This document shows positions 32,771-40,984 of a stretch of DNA of 64,000 nt, piece by piece (the first letter of the stretch is position 1; the number at the start of each line of letters is the position of its first letter). The position numbers and the translations under genes were made by a program. This stretch comes from Formosa sp. L2A11 (lineage in GTDB: Bacteria > Bacteroidota > Bacteroidia > Flavobacteriales > Flavobacteriaceae). A model generated the notes under the pieces. It was not told where the DNA came from and did no database searches. It saw nothing but the letters and a program-made list of their open reading frames with translations. Where the stretch lies: assembly GCF_009796865.1 (NCBI RefSeq), contig NZ_CP047028.1, forward strand, positions 1,674,001-1,738,000, in the 5' to 3' direction.

Positions 32771-34153
32771 ATGAAAATGAAAGTTACTTTAATAGTAGCA
32801 GTATTATGTTTAGGGCTAACAAGTGGATTTGCTCAAACTCAAGAAGAATGTACTACTAAGTTATCTATTTTTCACGAATATGTAAAAGCTAAAAATTACG
32901 ATGCAGCTTATACGCCTTGGATGGAAGTTCGAAAAGCTTGTCCTAAGTTTAATAAAGCGATTTATATAGACGGATTTAAAATTTTAGACCATAAAATTGA
33001 TAATTCTGCTGCAGCTGAGAAAAAAGGATTCATTGAAGATAAAATGAAACTTTTAGATGAAGAATATGCTAATTTTCCTAAAAGATCATCAGAAGGAGAA
33101 TTGTTGTCCGATAAAGGACAGTTAATGTATGATAACAAAGCAGAGTTAGGTTTATCTGATCTTGAAATTTACAATACATTCGATAAAGCGTTTACTGCGG
33201 ATAAAAAGAATTTTAAAAACCCTAAAGGATTATATACCTATTTTTCTTTAATGGTAGATTTATATGATGCTAAAGAAAAAACAGCACAAGATTTATTCAA
33301 TAAATATGATGATGTTGTAGAGAGAGTAGACGAAGAAGTTGCTAATTATTCTGCAGATTTAAATAAATTGATAGAAAAAGAAGAAGCTGGTACAGCTTTA
33401 ACGAGTAAAGAATCTAAATATAAAAAATATTACGAAAGTTATTTAAATGCTTACGATCAAATTTCTGGAAGTATTGACGGTAAATTAGGTGAACGTGCAA
33501 ATTGTGAGAACTTAATTCCTTTATACGAGAAAGATTTTGAAGCTCATAAAACAGATGCTGTTTGGTTACAAAGAGCTGCTGGTAAGATGTCCGATAAAGA
33601 TTGTACAAGCGATCCATTATTCTTTAAATTAGTAAATGCATACCATAACTTAAATCCTTCAGCAAATTCTGCTTATTATTTAGGGATCTTAAAAGACAAA
33701 GAGAACAAAACAAGCGAAGCGATTAAGTATTACGAGCAAGCTTTAAGTTTAGAAACAGATTCTTATAAAAAAGCAAAATTATATAGTAAGATTGCCGATA
33801 AGTTAAAAAGAAGTCATTCTTACTCTAAAGCAAGAAGTTATTACCGTGAAGCTTTAAAATTAAATCCATCTAACGGTCGTCCTCACTTACAAATTGCTTC
33901 TATGTATGCTGCAAGTGCAAACAGCTGTGGAGATTCTAATTTTAACAAACGTGCTGTATTCTGGTTAGCTGCAAACGAAGCATCAAATGCTGGTCGTGTA
34001 GATCCAACCTTAAAATCTCATGCATCACAATCTGCTGCAAGTTATAGAGCTAAAGCACCTCAGAAATCAGATATTTTCTCTGAAGGGAATGCAGGTAAAA
34101 CAATTAGCATTGGTTGTTGGATTGGATTAAGTGTAACGGTTCCTAATCTATAA
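32771..34153 (+). CDS. Periplasmic tetratricopeptide repeat protein
   Basis: 460 residues from the ATG at 32771 (MKMKVTLIVAVLCLGLTSGFAQ), which supplies a clean signal peptide; the upstream extension has no such logic. The middle is largely helical with charged repeats, and at least two TPR units are visible in the C-terminal half (TSEAIKYYEQALSLETDSY and YSKARSYYREALKLNPSN, about residues 320-375). There is a small set of Cys residues. It probably scaffolds envelope proteins. It lies 2 nt before lptC in an envelope-biogenesis operon; the partner is unknown. Confidence 0.82.
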   Translation: MKMKVTLIVAVLCLGLTSGFAQTQEECTTKLSIFHEYVKAKNYDAAYTPWMEVRKACPKFNKAIYIDGFKILDHKIDNSAAAEKKGFIEDKMKLLDEEYANFPKRSSEGELLSDKGQLMYDNKAELGLSDLEIYNTFDKAFTADKKNFKNPKGLYTYFSLMVDLYDAKEKTAQDLFNKYDDVVERVDEEVANYSADLNKLIEKEEAGTALTSKESKYKKYYESYLNAYDQISGSIDGKLGERANCENLIPLYEKDFEAHKTDAVWLQRAAGKMSDKDCTSDPLFFKLVNAYHNLNPSANSAYYLGILKDKENKTSEAIKYYEQALSLETDSYKKAKLYSKIADKLKRSHSYSKARSYYREALKLNPSNGRPHLQIASMYAASANSCGDSNFNKRAVFWLAANEASNAGRVDPTLKSHASQSAASYRAKAPQKSDIFSEGNAGKTISIGCWIGLSVTVPNL

Positions 34154-34155
34154 AC

Positions 34156-34707
34156 ATGTTTTTAAAACATTATAAAAGTATATTCATGGTCATAGCTGTT
34201 GCTATGACCATGTTTGTTTCTTGTGGTAAAAATTTAAGCGAGGTTAATAATTTAAACGTATCTGCCAATGAGCCTATTGGTGTGGCAGAAGGTCTTAACC
34301 TTAAGTATACAGATTCTGGTAGGCTTAAAGCGAATTTAGTTAGTCCAAAAATGTTAGATTATTCTAATCGTGAGTTTTCTTTTTCGGAGTTTCCAGAAGG
34401 TGTACACTTGTATTTGTACGACAAAGACAAAAATAAAAGTACAGTAATTTCAGATTATGCTATCGTGTATGATAAAACTGGGCTAATAGATATGCAAGGT
34501 AATGTAGTATTGGCAACCTCTACAAACGATACGTTGTTTGCAGATCAATTGTATTACGATCAAAATAGACAATGGTTGTCTACAAACCAGCCTGTAACAT
34601 TTAGAACAAAACAAGATGTTATAAATGGAAATGGTTTTGACTCTGATGTTAATTTTAAAGAAGCAGAAGTACTTGAAATTAACGGAATTATTACACTTGA
34701 CGAATAA
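34156..34707 (+). CDS. lptC: LPS export protein LptC-like lipoprotein
   Basis: A 183-residue LptC/OstA-like beta-jellyroll protein. The N-terminus is hydrophobic and ends in MFVSCGKN, a plausible lipobox with Cys at about 23. The rest has the repeating beta pattern of the family (GLNLKYTDSGRLKANLVSP, DKTGLIDMQGNVVLATSTND, LFADQLYYDQNRQWL). In the Lpt bridge it would carry lipopolysaccharide across the periplasm. It follows the TPR gene by 2 nt. A perfect 12-bp hairpin is encoded at 34185-34212, within the signal-peptide codons. Confidence is below that of enzymes because LptC sequences diverge. Confidence 0.85.
   Translation: MFLKHYKSIFMVIAVAMTMFVSCGKNLSEVNNLNVSANEPIGVAEGLNLKYTDSGRLKANLVSPKMLDYSNREFSFSEFPEGVHLYLYDKDKNKSTVISDYAIVYDKTGLIDMQGNVVLATSTNDTLFADQLYYDQNRQWLSTNQPVTFRTKQDVINGNGFDSDVNFKEAEVLEINGIITLDE
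34185..34212. repeat. Perfect inverted repeat inside lptC
   Basis: CATGGTCATAGC and GCTATGACCATG form perfect 12-bp arms around TGTT, 30 nt into the lptC coding sequence. The amino acids encoded (MVIAVAMTM) are ordinary signal-peptide residues that do not demand this nucleotide choice, so an RNA hairpin is possible. Confidence 0.7.
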
Positions 34708-34745
34708 TTGGTTACCTTTACACAAAATTAATTTTTATATTAATC

Positions 34746-34934
34746 ATGAATAAATCATTTAAGCTTTTTCAATATGCTTATTTAATATTTGCCGTTGTTT
34801 TTTTATACGATGTTATTTCAAAATACATGGCAACAGCAACAATTAATTATGCTTCACTATTACTTTGTGCAGCTGCAATTTTTATGTTTTTCTTTAGAAA
34901 GAGATTCAATAAGAAATTTGATAATAAAGACTAA
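34746..34934 (+). CDS. Small membrane protein, 62 residues
   Basis: Function not recognised. Two hydrophobic spans (about residues 8-24 and 33-50, FQYAYLIFAVVFLYDVI and INYASLLLCAAAIFMFFF) are followed by a basic tail RKRFNKKF, giving an inside C-terminus. It is placed 38 nt after lptC and 9 nt before the CNNM gene; from memory, a small membrane protein occupies this slot in other flavobacteria, which supports it being real. Confidence 0.75.
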   Translation: MNKSFKLFQYAYLIFAVVFLYDVISKYMATATINYASLLLCAAAIFMFFFRKRFNKKFDNKD

Positions 34935-34943
34935 TTGCTATAG

Positions 34944-36236
34944 ATGACTTCTGCTATCATCATTATTGTTGTATCCTTAATTCTATCTGCATTTTTTTCA
35001 GGTATGGAGATTGCCTACGTGTCGTCTAATAAAATCCATATTGAAATTGAAAAAAAGCAAAAAGGATTTCTAGCAAAAATTTTAACTAAACTTACCAAAA
35101 AACCTTCAAAATTTATAGCAACCATGCTTATTGGAAACAATATTGCTTTGGTTATTTATGGACTTTTTATGGGCGATTTGTTGGTAGATTGTTTTCGAGA
35201 TATCTTATCTACGTCAAACTCGGCATTTGTAAATTATTTACTGAATGATTTAAGTTTGTTAACGCAAACAGTGTTATCTACCCTTGTTATTTTAATTACT
35301 GCAGAATTTTTGCCAAAAGTCTTTTTTCAGATTTATGCAAACTCACTAATTAAATTTTTTGCAGTTCCTGCATACTTTTTTTATTGGTTGTTTAGTTTAA
35401 TTTCAGATTTTGTATTGTGGGTGTCTAACTTTGTATTAAGGCGATTTTTTAAAACGGAAGGCGATCAAGTACAGCTCGCATTTACCAAAGTAGAACTTGG
35501 AAATTATATTTCTGAGCAAATGGAATCTATAGCAGAAAATGACGATATAGACTCCGAAATTCAGATCTTTCAAAACGCACTAGAGTTCTCTGAAGTTAAA
35601 GCAAGAGAGGTAATGGTGCCTAGAACAGAAATAATTGCAGTAGAAATACAAGAACCTACAAAAAATTTGAATGCTTTAATTATAGAGTCTGGATGTTCTA
35701 AAATTTTAGTTTATAAAGAAACGGTAGACGATATTTTAGGTTACGTACACTCGTTCGAGCTTTTCAAAAAACCAAAATCAATTAAATCTATAATACTTCC
35801 TGTAGAGTTGGTTCCAGAAACCATGTTAATTAAAGATGTGTTAAGTGTACTTATTAAAAAACGTAAAAGTATTGCTGTTGTTTTAGATGAATACGGAGGT
35901 ACATCTGGAATTATGACTGTCGAGGATATAATTGAAGAGTTGTTTGGAGAGATTGAAGATGAGCATGATACGATGGACTTAATTGAGCAAAAAATAGACG
36001 ACGATAATTATACGTTTTCTGCAAGAATAGAAGTCGATTATTTAAATGAAAACTACAAATTAGATATTCCTGAGAGTGAAAACTACGAAACTTTAGGAGG
36101 ATTTATCGTTAATCATACCGAAGAAATTCCAGAACAAGATGAGGTTGTTGTTATAAATGATTTCGAATTTACAATTCTAGAAGTGTCAAATACAAAAATA
36201 GACTTAGTTGGACTTACCATAGTTAACCCTGATTAA
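34944..36236 (+). CDS. CNNM/hemolysin C-like transporter-associated protein
   Basis: 430 residues in the classic order: DUF21 membrane domain with about four spans (1-150), a CBS-domain pair (about 205-335; VMVPRTEIIAVEI and KSIAVVLDEYGGTSGIMTVEDI), and a C-terminal CorC/HlyC domain (about 345-425; ETLGGFIVNHTEEIP). Family members take part in Mg2+/Co2+ homeostasis; hemolysin is a historical label. It lies between the small membrane protein gene and the PpiD-like gene, with a 107-nt gap to the latter. Confidence 0.9.
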   Translation: MTSAIIIIVVSLILSAFFSGMEIAYVSSNKIHIEIEKKQKGFLAKILTKLTKKPSKFIATMLIGNNIALVIYGLFMGDLLVDCFRDILSTSNSAFVNYLLNDLSLLTQTVLSTLVILITAEFLPKVFFQIYANSLIKFFAVPAYFFYWLFSLISDFVLWVSNFVLRRFFKTEGDQVQLAFTKVELGNYISEQMESIAENDDIDSEIQIFQNALEFSEVKAREVMVPRTEIIAVEIQEPTKNLNALIIESGCSKILVYKETVDDILGYVHSFELFKKPKSIKSIILPVELVPETMLIKDVLSVLIKKRKSIAVVLDEYGGTSGIMTVEDIIEELFGEIEDEHDTMDLIEQKIDDDNYTFSARIEVDYLNENYKLDIPESENYETLGGFIVNHTEEIPEQDEVVVINDFEFTILEVSNTKIDLVGLTIVNPD

Positions 36237-36343
36237 TTTTCTTATTTGTATAAATTAAATGAATTATTTGGTGTTTTCTCCTTTTATTATTAAAAGGAAA
36301 ATGGTATTTTCGCGCCCAATATTTCATATAATTTAAATGACAA

Positions 36344-38467
36344 ATGGCAGTTTTAAATAAAATTAGACAACGTTCACTTTTCTTAATCCTAATTATTGCA
36401 CTAGCATTATTCTCTTTTGTGCTTTCTGGGTTATTCAAAAACGGAAGCGCTTTAGGTAGTAAATCTCAAAATGTTGTCGCTACAATTAATGGTAAAGAAA
36501 TTTCTAGAGAAGATTTTTTACGTAAAGTTGAGTACGCACAAAGACAAATGGGACAAGGCGTAACAAACACACAAGCAATGAATCGTGTTTGGGATCAAGA
36601 AGTAAGACAAGCCGTTATGGAGTCTCAATATGAAAACTTAGGATTTAGTGTTGAGCGTGATCAAATGAGAGACTTGTTAAAAACAAACTTAGCAAGTAGC
36701 CCAGAATTTCAAAATGAAGCTGGATTATTCGACGAGAATAAACTAAACGAATATATTGCTAACTTAAAAGCAACATCTAAAGAAGCTTACGAGCAATGGG
36801 TAGATTACGAACAATCTATCGCAGCTAGTGGTATGCAACAAGATTATGTAAACATGGTTAAGGCTGGTGTTACAGGGACTTTAGCAGAAGGAAAAGTTGA
36901 GCATGGTTTAGAAAATAATAAAGTAGATATTAAATATGTACAAGTGCCATTTACATCAATTTCTGATAGCACTGTATCTGTTTCTAAATCTGAAATTTCT
37001 AGTTATATAAAAGATCACAACAAACAATTTCAAGTTGAAGCTTCTAGAGATATTAATTATGTAGAGTTTAGAGAAGTTGCTTCTTTAGACGATGAAAAAG
37101 AAATTTCTTCTGCATTATCTGGTTTGTTAAATAACTCTGTTGTGTACAACGATATTACTAAAGCTAACGATACACTTTTAGGTTTTGCACAAGTAAAGGA
37201 TAACGAAACATTTGTAAATTCTAATTCAGATATTAAATTTGATGACCGTTTTCTTTTTAAATCGGCTTTAGCTAAAAATTTAGCAGATAATTTATACGAC
37301 CAATCTGTTGGAAGTACTTTCGGACCATATAAGGATAATGGCTATTTAAAATTATCTAAATTAGTTTCAGAAACATTCATACCTGATTCTGCAAAAGCAA
37401 GACACATTTTAATTCCTTTTGTTGGGTCTCGTGGTGCTACTGCAGAAACAACACTTACAGAAGTAGAAGCTAAGAAAACTGCAGATAGTGTTATGGCTGT
37501 AGTAAAAGCTAATCCTGCTAAATTTGTAGATATGTTAAGCTTATCTGCAGATAAAGTGAGTAACGAAAAAGAAGGTGTTTTAGATTGGTTTACATATAAT
37601 GCTATGGTGCCAGAATTTAGAGACTTTACATTTCAAAATAATAAAGGAGATATTGGTGTTGTAAAAACAGATTTTGGTTACCACGTTATTGAAATATTAG
37701 ACCAAACAGCAAAAGAAAAAGCAGTTAAAATAGCTACTATCGCTAGAGAAATTGAACCATCTGACGAAACAGTAGATAAAGTATTTAGAGATGCTTCTAA
37801 ATTTGAAATCGCTGTTGCTGGTAAAGATTTTCAAGCTGTGTCTAAAGAAAATGATTACGGTGTGCGTCCTGTAAAAGGAATAGAAGTTCTTCAAGAAAAT
37901 ATTCCTGGATTAGGTAGTCAACGTCAAATTGTACGTTGGACATTTAATGAAGAAACTAAAGTAGGAGATGTTAAACGTTTCAATATTTCTGGTGGATATG
38001 TAATTGTACAACTTGCAGCTAAAAATGAAGCAGGTTTAATGTCTGTAGAGAATGCATCAGCAATTGTGCTTCCTAAATTACGTAAAGAGAAAAAAGCAGC
38101 CTTAATTAAGGAACGTGTTAAAGCAACAACTTTAGATGCTTTAGCTTCAGAAGAAAATCAAACAGTTAAAATGGCTTCTTCAATAAACATGAAAAACCCT
38201 ACTATTTCTGGTGCGGGTAGAGAGCCAATTATTGTTGGTGCTGCTTTCGGTTTAAAAGAAGGCGAAACATCTAAATTAATTGTTGGAGAAAATGGTGTGT
38301 ATATGGTGCAAGTGACTAAAGTGTCTCCTGCAGCAGAGTTAGACAATTACCAAGCTTTTGCTAACCGTGTTGGACAACAAAAAGCAAATGCAGTTAATAC
38401 TAAATTATATGAAGCTTTAAAAGATGCTTCTGAAATTGAAGATAATAGAGCAGAGACTGTTCAATAA
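36344..38467 (+). CDS. PpiD/SurA-like periplasmic peptidylprolyl isomerase
   Basis: 707 residues: one N-terminal membrane anchor (SLFLILIIALALFSFVLSG, about 10-30), a SurA_N-type chaperone region (about 40-160), a parvulin domain around 345-450 (KARHILIPF, DWFTYNAMVPEF, VVKTDFGYHVIEILD), and a C-terminal region that resembles a second, degenerate parvulin domain (REPIIVGAAFGLKEGETSKLI). It would help outer-membrane proteins to fold as they leave the Sec translocon. It closes the coaX-to-PpiD stretch and is followed by a strong terminator. Confidence 0.9.
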   Translation: MAVLNKIRQRSLFLILIIALALFSFVLSGLFKNGSALGSKSQNVVATINGKEISREDFLRKVEYAQRQMGQGVTNTQAMNRVWDQEVRQAVMESQYENLGFSVERDQMRDLLKTNLASSPEFQNEAGLFDENKLNEYIANLKATSKEAYEQWVDYEQSIAASGMQQDYVNMVKAGVTGTLAEGKVEHGLENNKVDIKYVQVPFTSISDSTVSVSKSEISSYIKDHNKQFQVEASRDINYVEFREVASLDDEKEISSALSGLLNNSVVYNDITKANDTLLGFAQVKDNETFVNSNSDIKFDDRFLFKSALAKNLADNLYDQSVGSTFGPYKDNGYLKLSKLVSETFIPDSAKARHILIPFVGSRGATAETTLTEVEAKKTADSVMAVVKANPAKFVDMLSLSADKVSNEKEGVLDWFTYNAMVPEFRDFTFQNNKGDIGVVKTDFGYHVIEILDQTAKEKAVKIATIAREIEPSDETVDKVFRDASKFEIAVAGKDFQAVSKENDYGVRPVKGIEVLQENIPGLGSQRQIVRWTFNEETKVGDVKRFNISGGYVIVQLAAKNEAGLMSVENASAIVLPKLRKEKKAALIKERVKATTLDALASEENQTVKMASSINMKNPTISGAGREPIIVGAAFGLKEGETSKLIVGENGVYMVQVTKVSPAAELDNYQAFANRVGQQKANAVNTKLYEALKDASEIEDNRAETVQ

Positions 38468-38486
38468 ATCACAATTTATTATATAT

Positions 38487-38518
38487 AAAAAATCCTCATC
38501 GTTAGATGAGGATTTTTT
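38487..38518. terminator. Rho-independent terminator, bidirectional
   Basis: Fourteen-base perfect arms built on AATCCTCATC / GATGAGGATT with loop GTTA, A-rich before and T-rich after. It ends the PpiD transcript and, from the other side, the convergent mevalonate-gene transcript ending at 38587. Confidence 0.9.
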
Positions 38519-38586
38519 TGTTTTATAACACGTTGTCTATTTTAAAACGTAAATTAATTACGAACACTAAATCTTGTAAGTGGTGT

Positions 38587-39492
38587 TTATAGAATCATAT
38601 CTTGATACGATAATATGGTGTAGTATCCTTTTAGATTAAAGTATGTTGTGGGATTCTCTTTAGATGTTACCATAACAAAATCTCCTCCCCAAGCACCTAA
38701 ACTCTTTATGCTTCCAGAAAAGTTAGGAAATAGTGCGCTTTTTACTGGCTCTAACTTAATAATGTCTGAAATAATAGTTTCATGTGCTTCAATTAAGTTG
38801 TTAAATACATTTATATCTGTACATGTTAAAAGTGCCTTAGTTATTGTGTTTAACGCTGTAATTGCTTCAGTTTTATCTGTTGTATTAGATTTGTAATGGG
38901 CAATACCTTCTCGACTATTTTGTTTCTGATTTAAATGAACAAAATAAATATTTTCAGAAAATTCAGGATGAAAGACTACAGGTTTTACAATAGGTAACTT
39001 CTTGTCTAATTGATATGTAATAGGCGAGTTGTTAGATGCGCATGCAATATCGTAACCGCTACCTCCAAAAGTAAGTTCAAGTAGCTTATAAGGGTTTATT
39101 TCTGCCCAGTCTGCAATGTTGTTTATTAGTGTAGACGATGTTCCTAATCCCCAATTTGTAGGGAAATCTAAATGTGTTTTTATAGTATAGCCAACATGGT
39201 CTTTTAGAAATTCAGGATTCATTACACGAGCAGTATTTAATATAGAAGCTAACCGTGTTGTGATTTCGTTTTCTATCTCTGATTCTAGTTTGTTGTTTTT
39301 AAGTTTAAAACTAGCATTTAGCCATAATTCTTGCTTATCATTAAAGCTTTTCCAGTTTAATACGTTTTCAGAATTGGGTTGTATAGTAAGCGATTGACCA
39401 AATTTTGTTGGAAGTGCTAATGCCTCGGCTCCGTCTAATACTAAATATTCTGCGGTAATTAATAACTTGCCATTACTGTAAAAAGTGTTCAT
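38587..39492 (-). CDS. GYDIA-family GHMP kinase (mevalonate pathway-like)
   Basis: A 301-residue GHMP-superfamily kinase. It begins GKLLITAEYLVLDGAEALA, as in mevalonate kinases, carries the ATP-binding GLGTSSTLI near residue 117, the name-giving GSGYDIA about 30 residues later, and a C-terminal GAWGGDFVMVTS. It follows HMG-CoA reductase by 2 nt in the same operon, so it probably phosphorylates mevalonate or phosphomevalonate in isoprenoid synthesis. Which of these it uses, or whether it serves several steps, cannot be told from the sequence. Confidence 0.88.
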   Translation of the reverse strand: MNTFYSNGKLLITAEYLVLDGAEALALPTKFGQSLTIQPNSENVLNWKSFNDKQELWLNASFKLKNNKLESEIENEITTRLASILNTARVMNPEFLKDHVGYTIKTHLDFPTNWGLGTSSTLINNIADWAEINPYKLLELTFGGSGYDIACASNNSPITYQLDKKLPIVKPVVFHPEFSENIYFVHLNQKQNSREGIAHYKSNTTDKTEAITALNTITKALLTCTDINVFNNLIEAHETIISDIIKLEPVKSALFPNFSGSIKSLGAWGGDFVMVTSKENPTTYFNLKGYYTILSYQDMIL

Positions 39493-39494
39493 TA

Positions 39495-40811
39495 TTAACG
39501 TAGTTTTTCAAGCGCTTCAACAACGGCACTATGCGATACTGTGTGCGTTTTAAAATGATTTACTAGAGTGATTTTTTCTTCAGCATTAGCTTCAAACTGA
39601 TTTAAAATATTCATTAAATGCATTTTCATATGTCCTTCCTGAATACCTGTCGTGGTAAGCGATCGCAGGGCAGCGAAATTTTGTGCCAATCCAGCGACTG
39701 CAACAATTTGCATTAATTCTTTGGCAGATGGTTTGCCAAGCATTTCTAAAGCTAATTTCACTAAAGGATGTAAGTTTGTTAACCCGCCAACAGTTCCTAA
39801 AGCTAAAGGGATTTCCATCCAGAAGGTGAATATGCCAGCTTCTATTTTAGCATGAGATAAGCTGCTGTAAGATCCGTTTCTAGACGCATAGGCATGTACG
39901 CCTGCTTCAACAGCTCTAAAGTCGTTACCGGTAGCTAAAACTACAGCATCGATGCCATTCATAATACCTTTGTTGTGTGTAACGGCTCTGTATGGTTCTA
40001 TTTCGGCAATGTTTACCGCTTGTATAAATTTATTTGCAAATTCTTCTCCTGAGATGCTTTTGTTTTCGGCTAAATCTTCAACATTACAACTTACTTCTGC
40101 ACGTACAAGGCAATCTGGAACGTAGTTAGAGAGTATACTCATTACAATCTCAAGCTGTTGTTCTTCAGTAGTAAATCCATCAAAATTTAAGGCTTCAACT
40201 TTAAAGGTTTTAGCAAACTGCTCTAAACACGAGTTTATAAAATTTGCTCCCATAGCATCTGCTGTTTCAAAAGAAACATGCAGCTGAAAATAGTTAGAAA
40301 TTTGGTCTGTTTTATCTCGTAATTCTATATCTAGAATACCACCACCACGTTTTTCCATATTTTTAGAAAGTGGTTTTACAGCTTCTAAAAGTTTAGGTTT
40401 TACGGCCTTAAAATAAGCTTTTAAATGGTTGGTGTTTCCATGAAACATAAAGTGTACTTGACCAATTTTTGTTGTAGAAATTACAGTGGTTTTAAATCCG
40501 CCACGATCTAGCCAGAACTTTGCCGCTTTACTGGCCGCAGCAACCACAGAACTTTCTTCTATAGCCATTGGGACAGCGTAAATAGTGTTGTTAATTAAAA
40601 AATTAGGAGCAACACCTAAAGGTAAATAGTAGTTAGAAATGGTGTTTTCTATAAATTCGTCGTGTAACTGTTGAAGTTTTTCATCGGAATTCCAATATTG
40701 TTTCAGGATTTTTTTAGCATTTTCTTGATTAGAAAAATACGTGTTAACAATCCAATCTATTTTTTTTGACTTTGATAGTTTTGAAAAACCAGAAATTGTT
40801 TCGTTGCTCAT
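39495..40811 (-). CDS. Hydroxymethylglutaryl-CoA reductase, class II (degradative type)
   Basis: 438 residues with class II signatures: ENTISNYYLPLGVAPNFL and the substrate segment MAIEESSVVAAASKAAKFW near the N-terminus, THNKGIMNGIDAVVLATGND in the middle, and a C-terminal flap containing the catalytic His in GHMKMHLMNI. It interconverts HMG-CoA and mevalonate. Despite the degradative label of the class, the downstream GHMP kinase points to mevalonate synthesis for isoprenoids, as is usual in Flavobacteriaceae. First gene of a two-gene operon, with a -7 box 22 nt upstream. Confidence 0.93.
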   Translation of the reverse strand: MSNETISGFSKLSKSKKIDWIVNTYFSNQENAKKILKQYWNSDEKLQQLHDEFIENTISNYYLPLGVAPNFLINNTIYAVPMAIEESSVVAAASKAAKFWLDRGGFKTTVISTTKIGQVHFMFHGNTNHLKAYFKAVKPKLLEAVKPLSKNMEKRGGGILDIELRDKTDQISNYFQLHVSFETADAMGANFINSCLEQFAKTFKVEALNFDGFTTEEQQLEIVMSILSNYVPDCLVRAEVSCNVEDLAENKSISGEEFANKFIQAVNIAEIEPYRAVTHNKGIMNGIDAVVLATGNDFRAVEAGVHAYASRNGSYSSLSHAKIEAGIFTFWMEIPLALGTVGGLTNLHPLVKLALEMLGKPSAKELMQIVAVAGLAQNFAALRSLTTTGIQEGHMKMHLMNILNQFEANAEEKITLVNHFKTHTVSHSAVVEALEKLR

Positions 40812-40832
40812 TCATTTTTAATTTAAACGAAA

Positions 40833-40840
40833 CAAATATA
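40833..40840 (-). promoter_or_regulatory. Probable -7 element of the HMG-CoA reductase operon
   Basis: TATATTTG on the minus strand, 22 nt before the start codon at 40811, giving a very short leader. No TTTG at the ideal -33 distance. Confidence 0.5.
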
Positions 40841-40984
40841 GTACTTATTAGAGGTAAAATACGGATTTAACCGAGTGTATTGTCTATATAAACTGTTAAT
40901 TGAAGTGGTAATTTCGTTAATTTTTAGTAAACTTGGGGACTTTTTAAAATTCTTCAATTTTAACTCATTTATAAAAAAATATTC

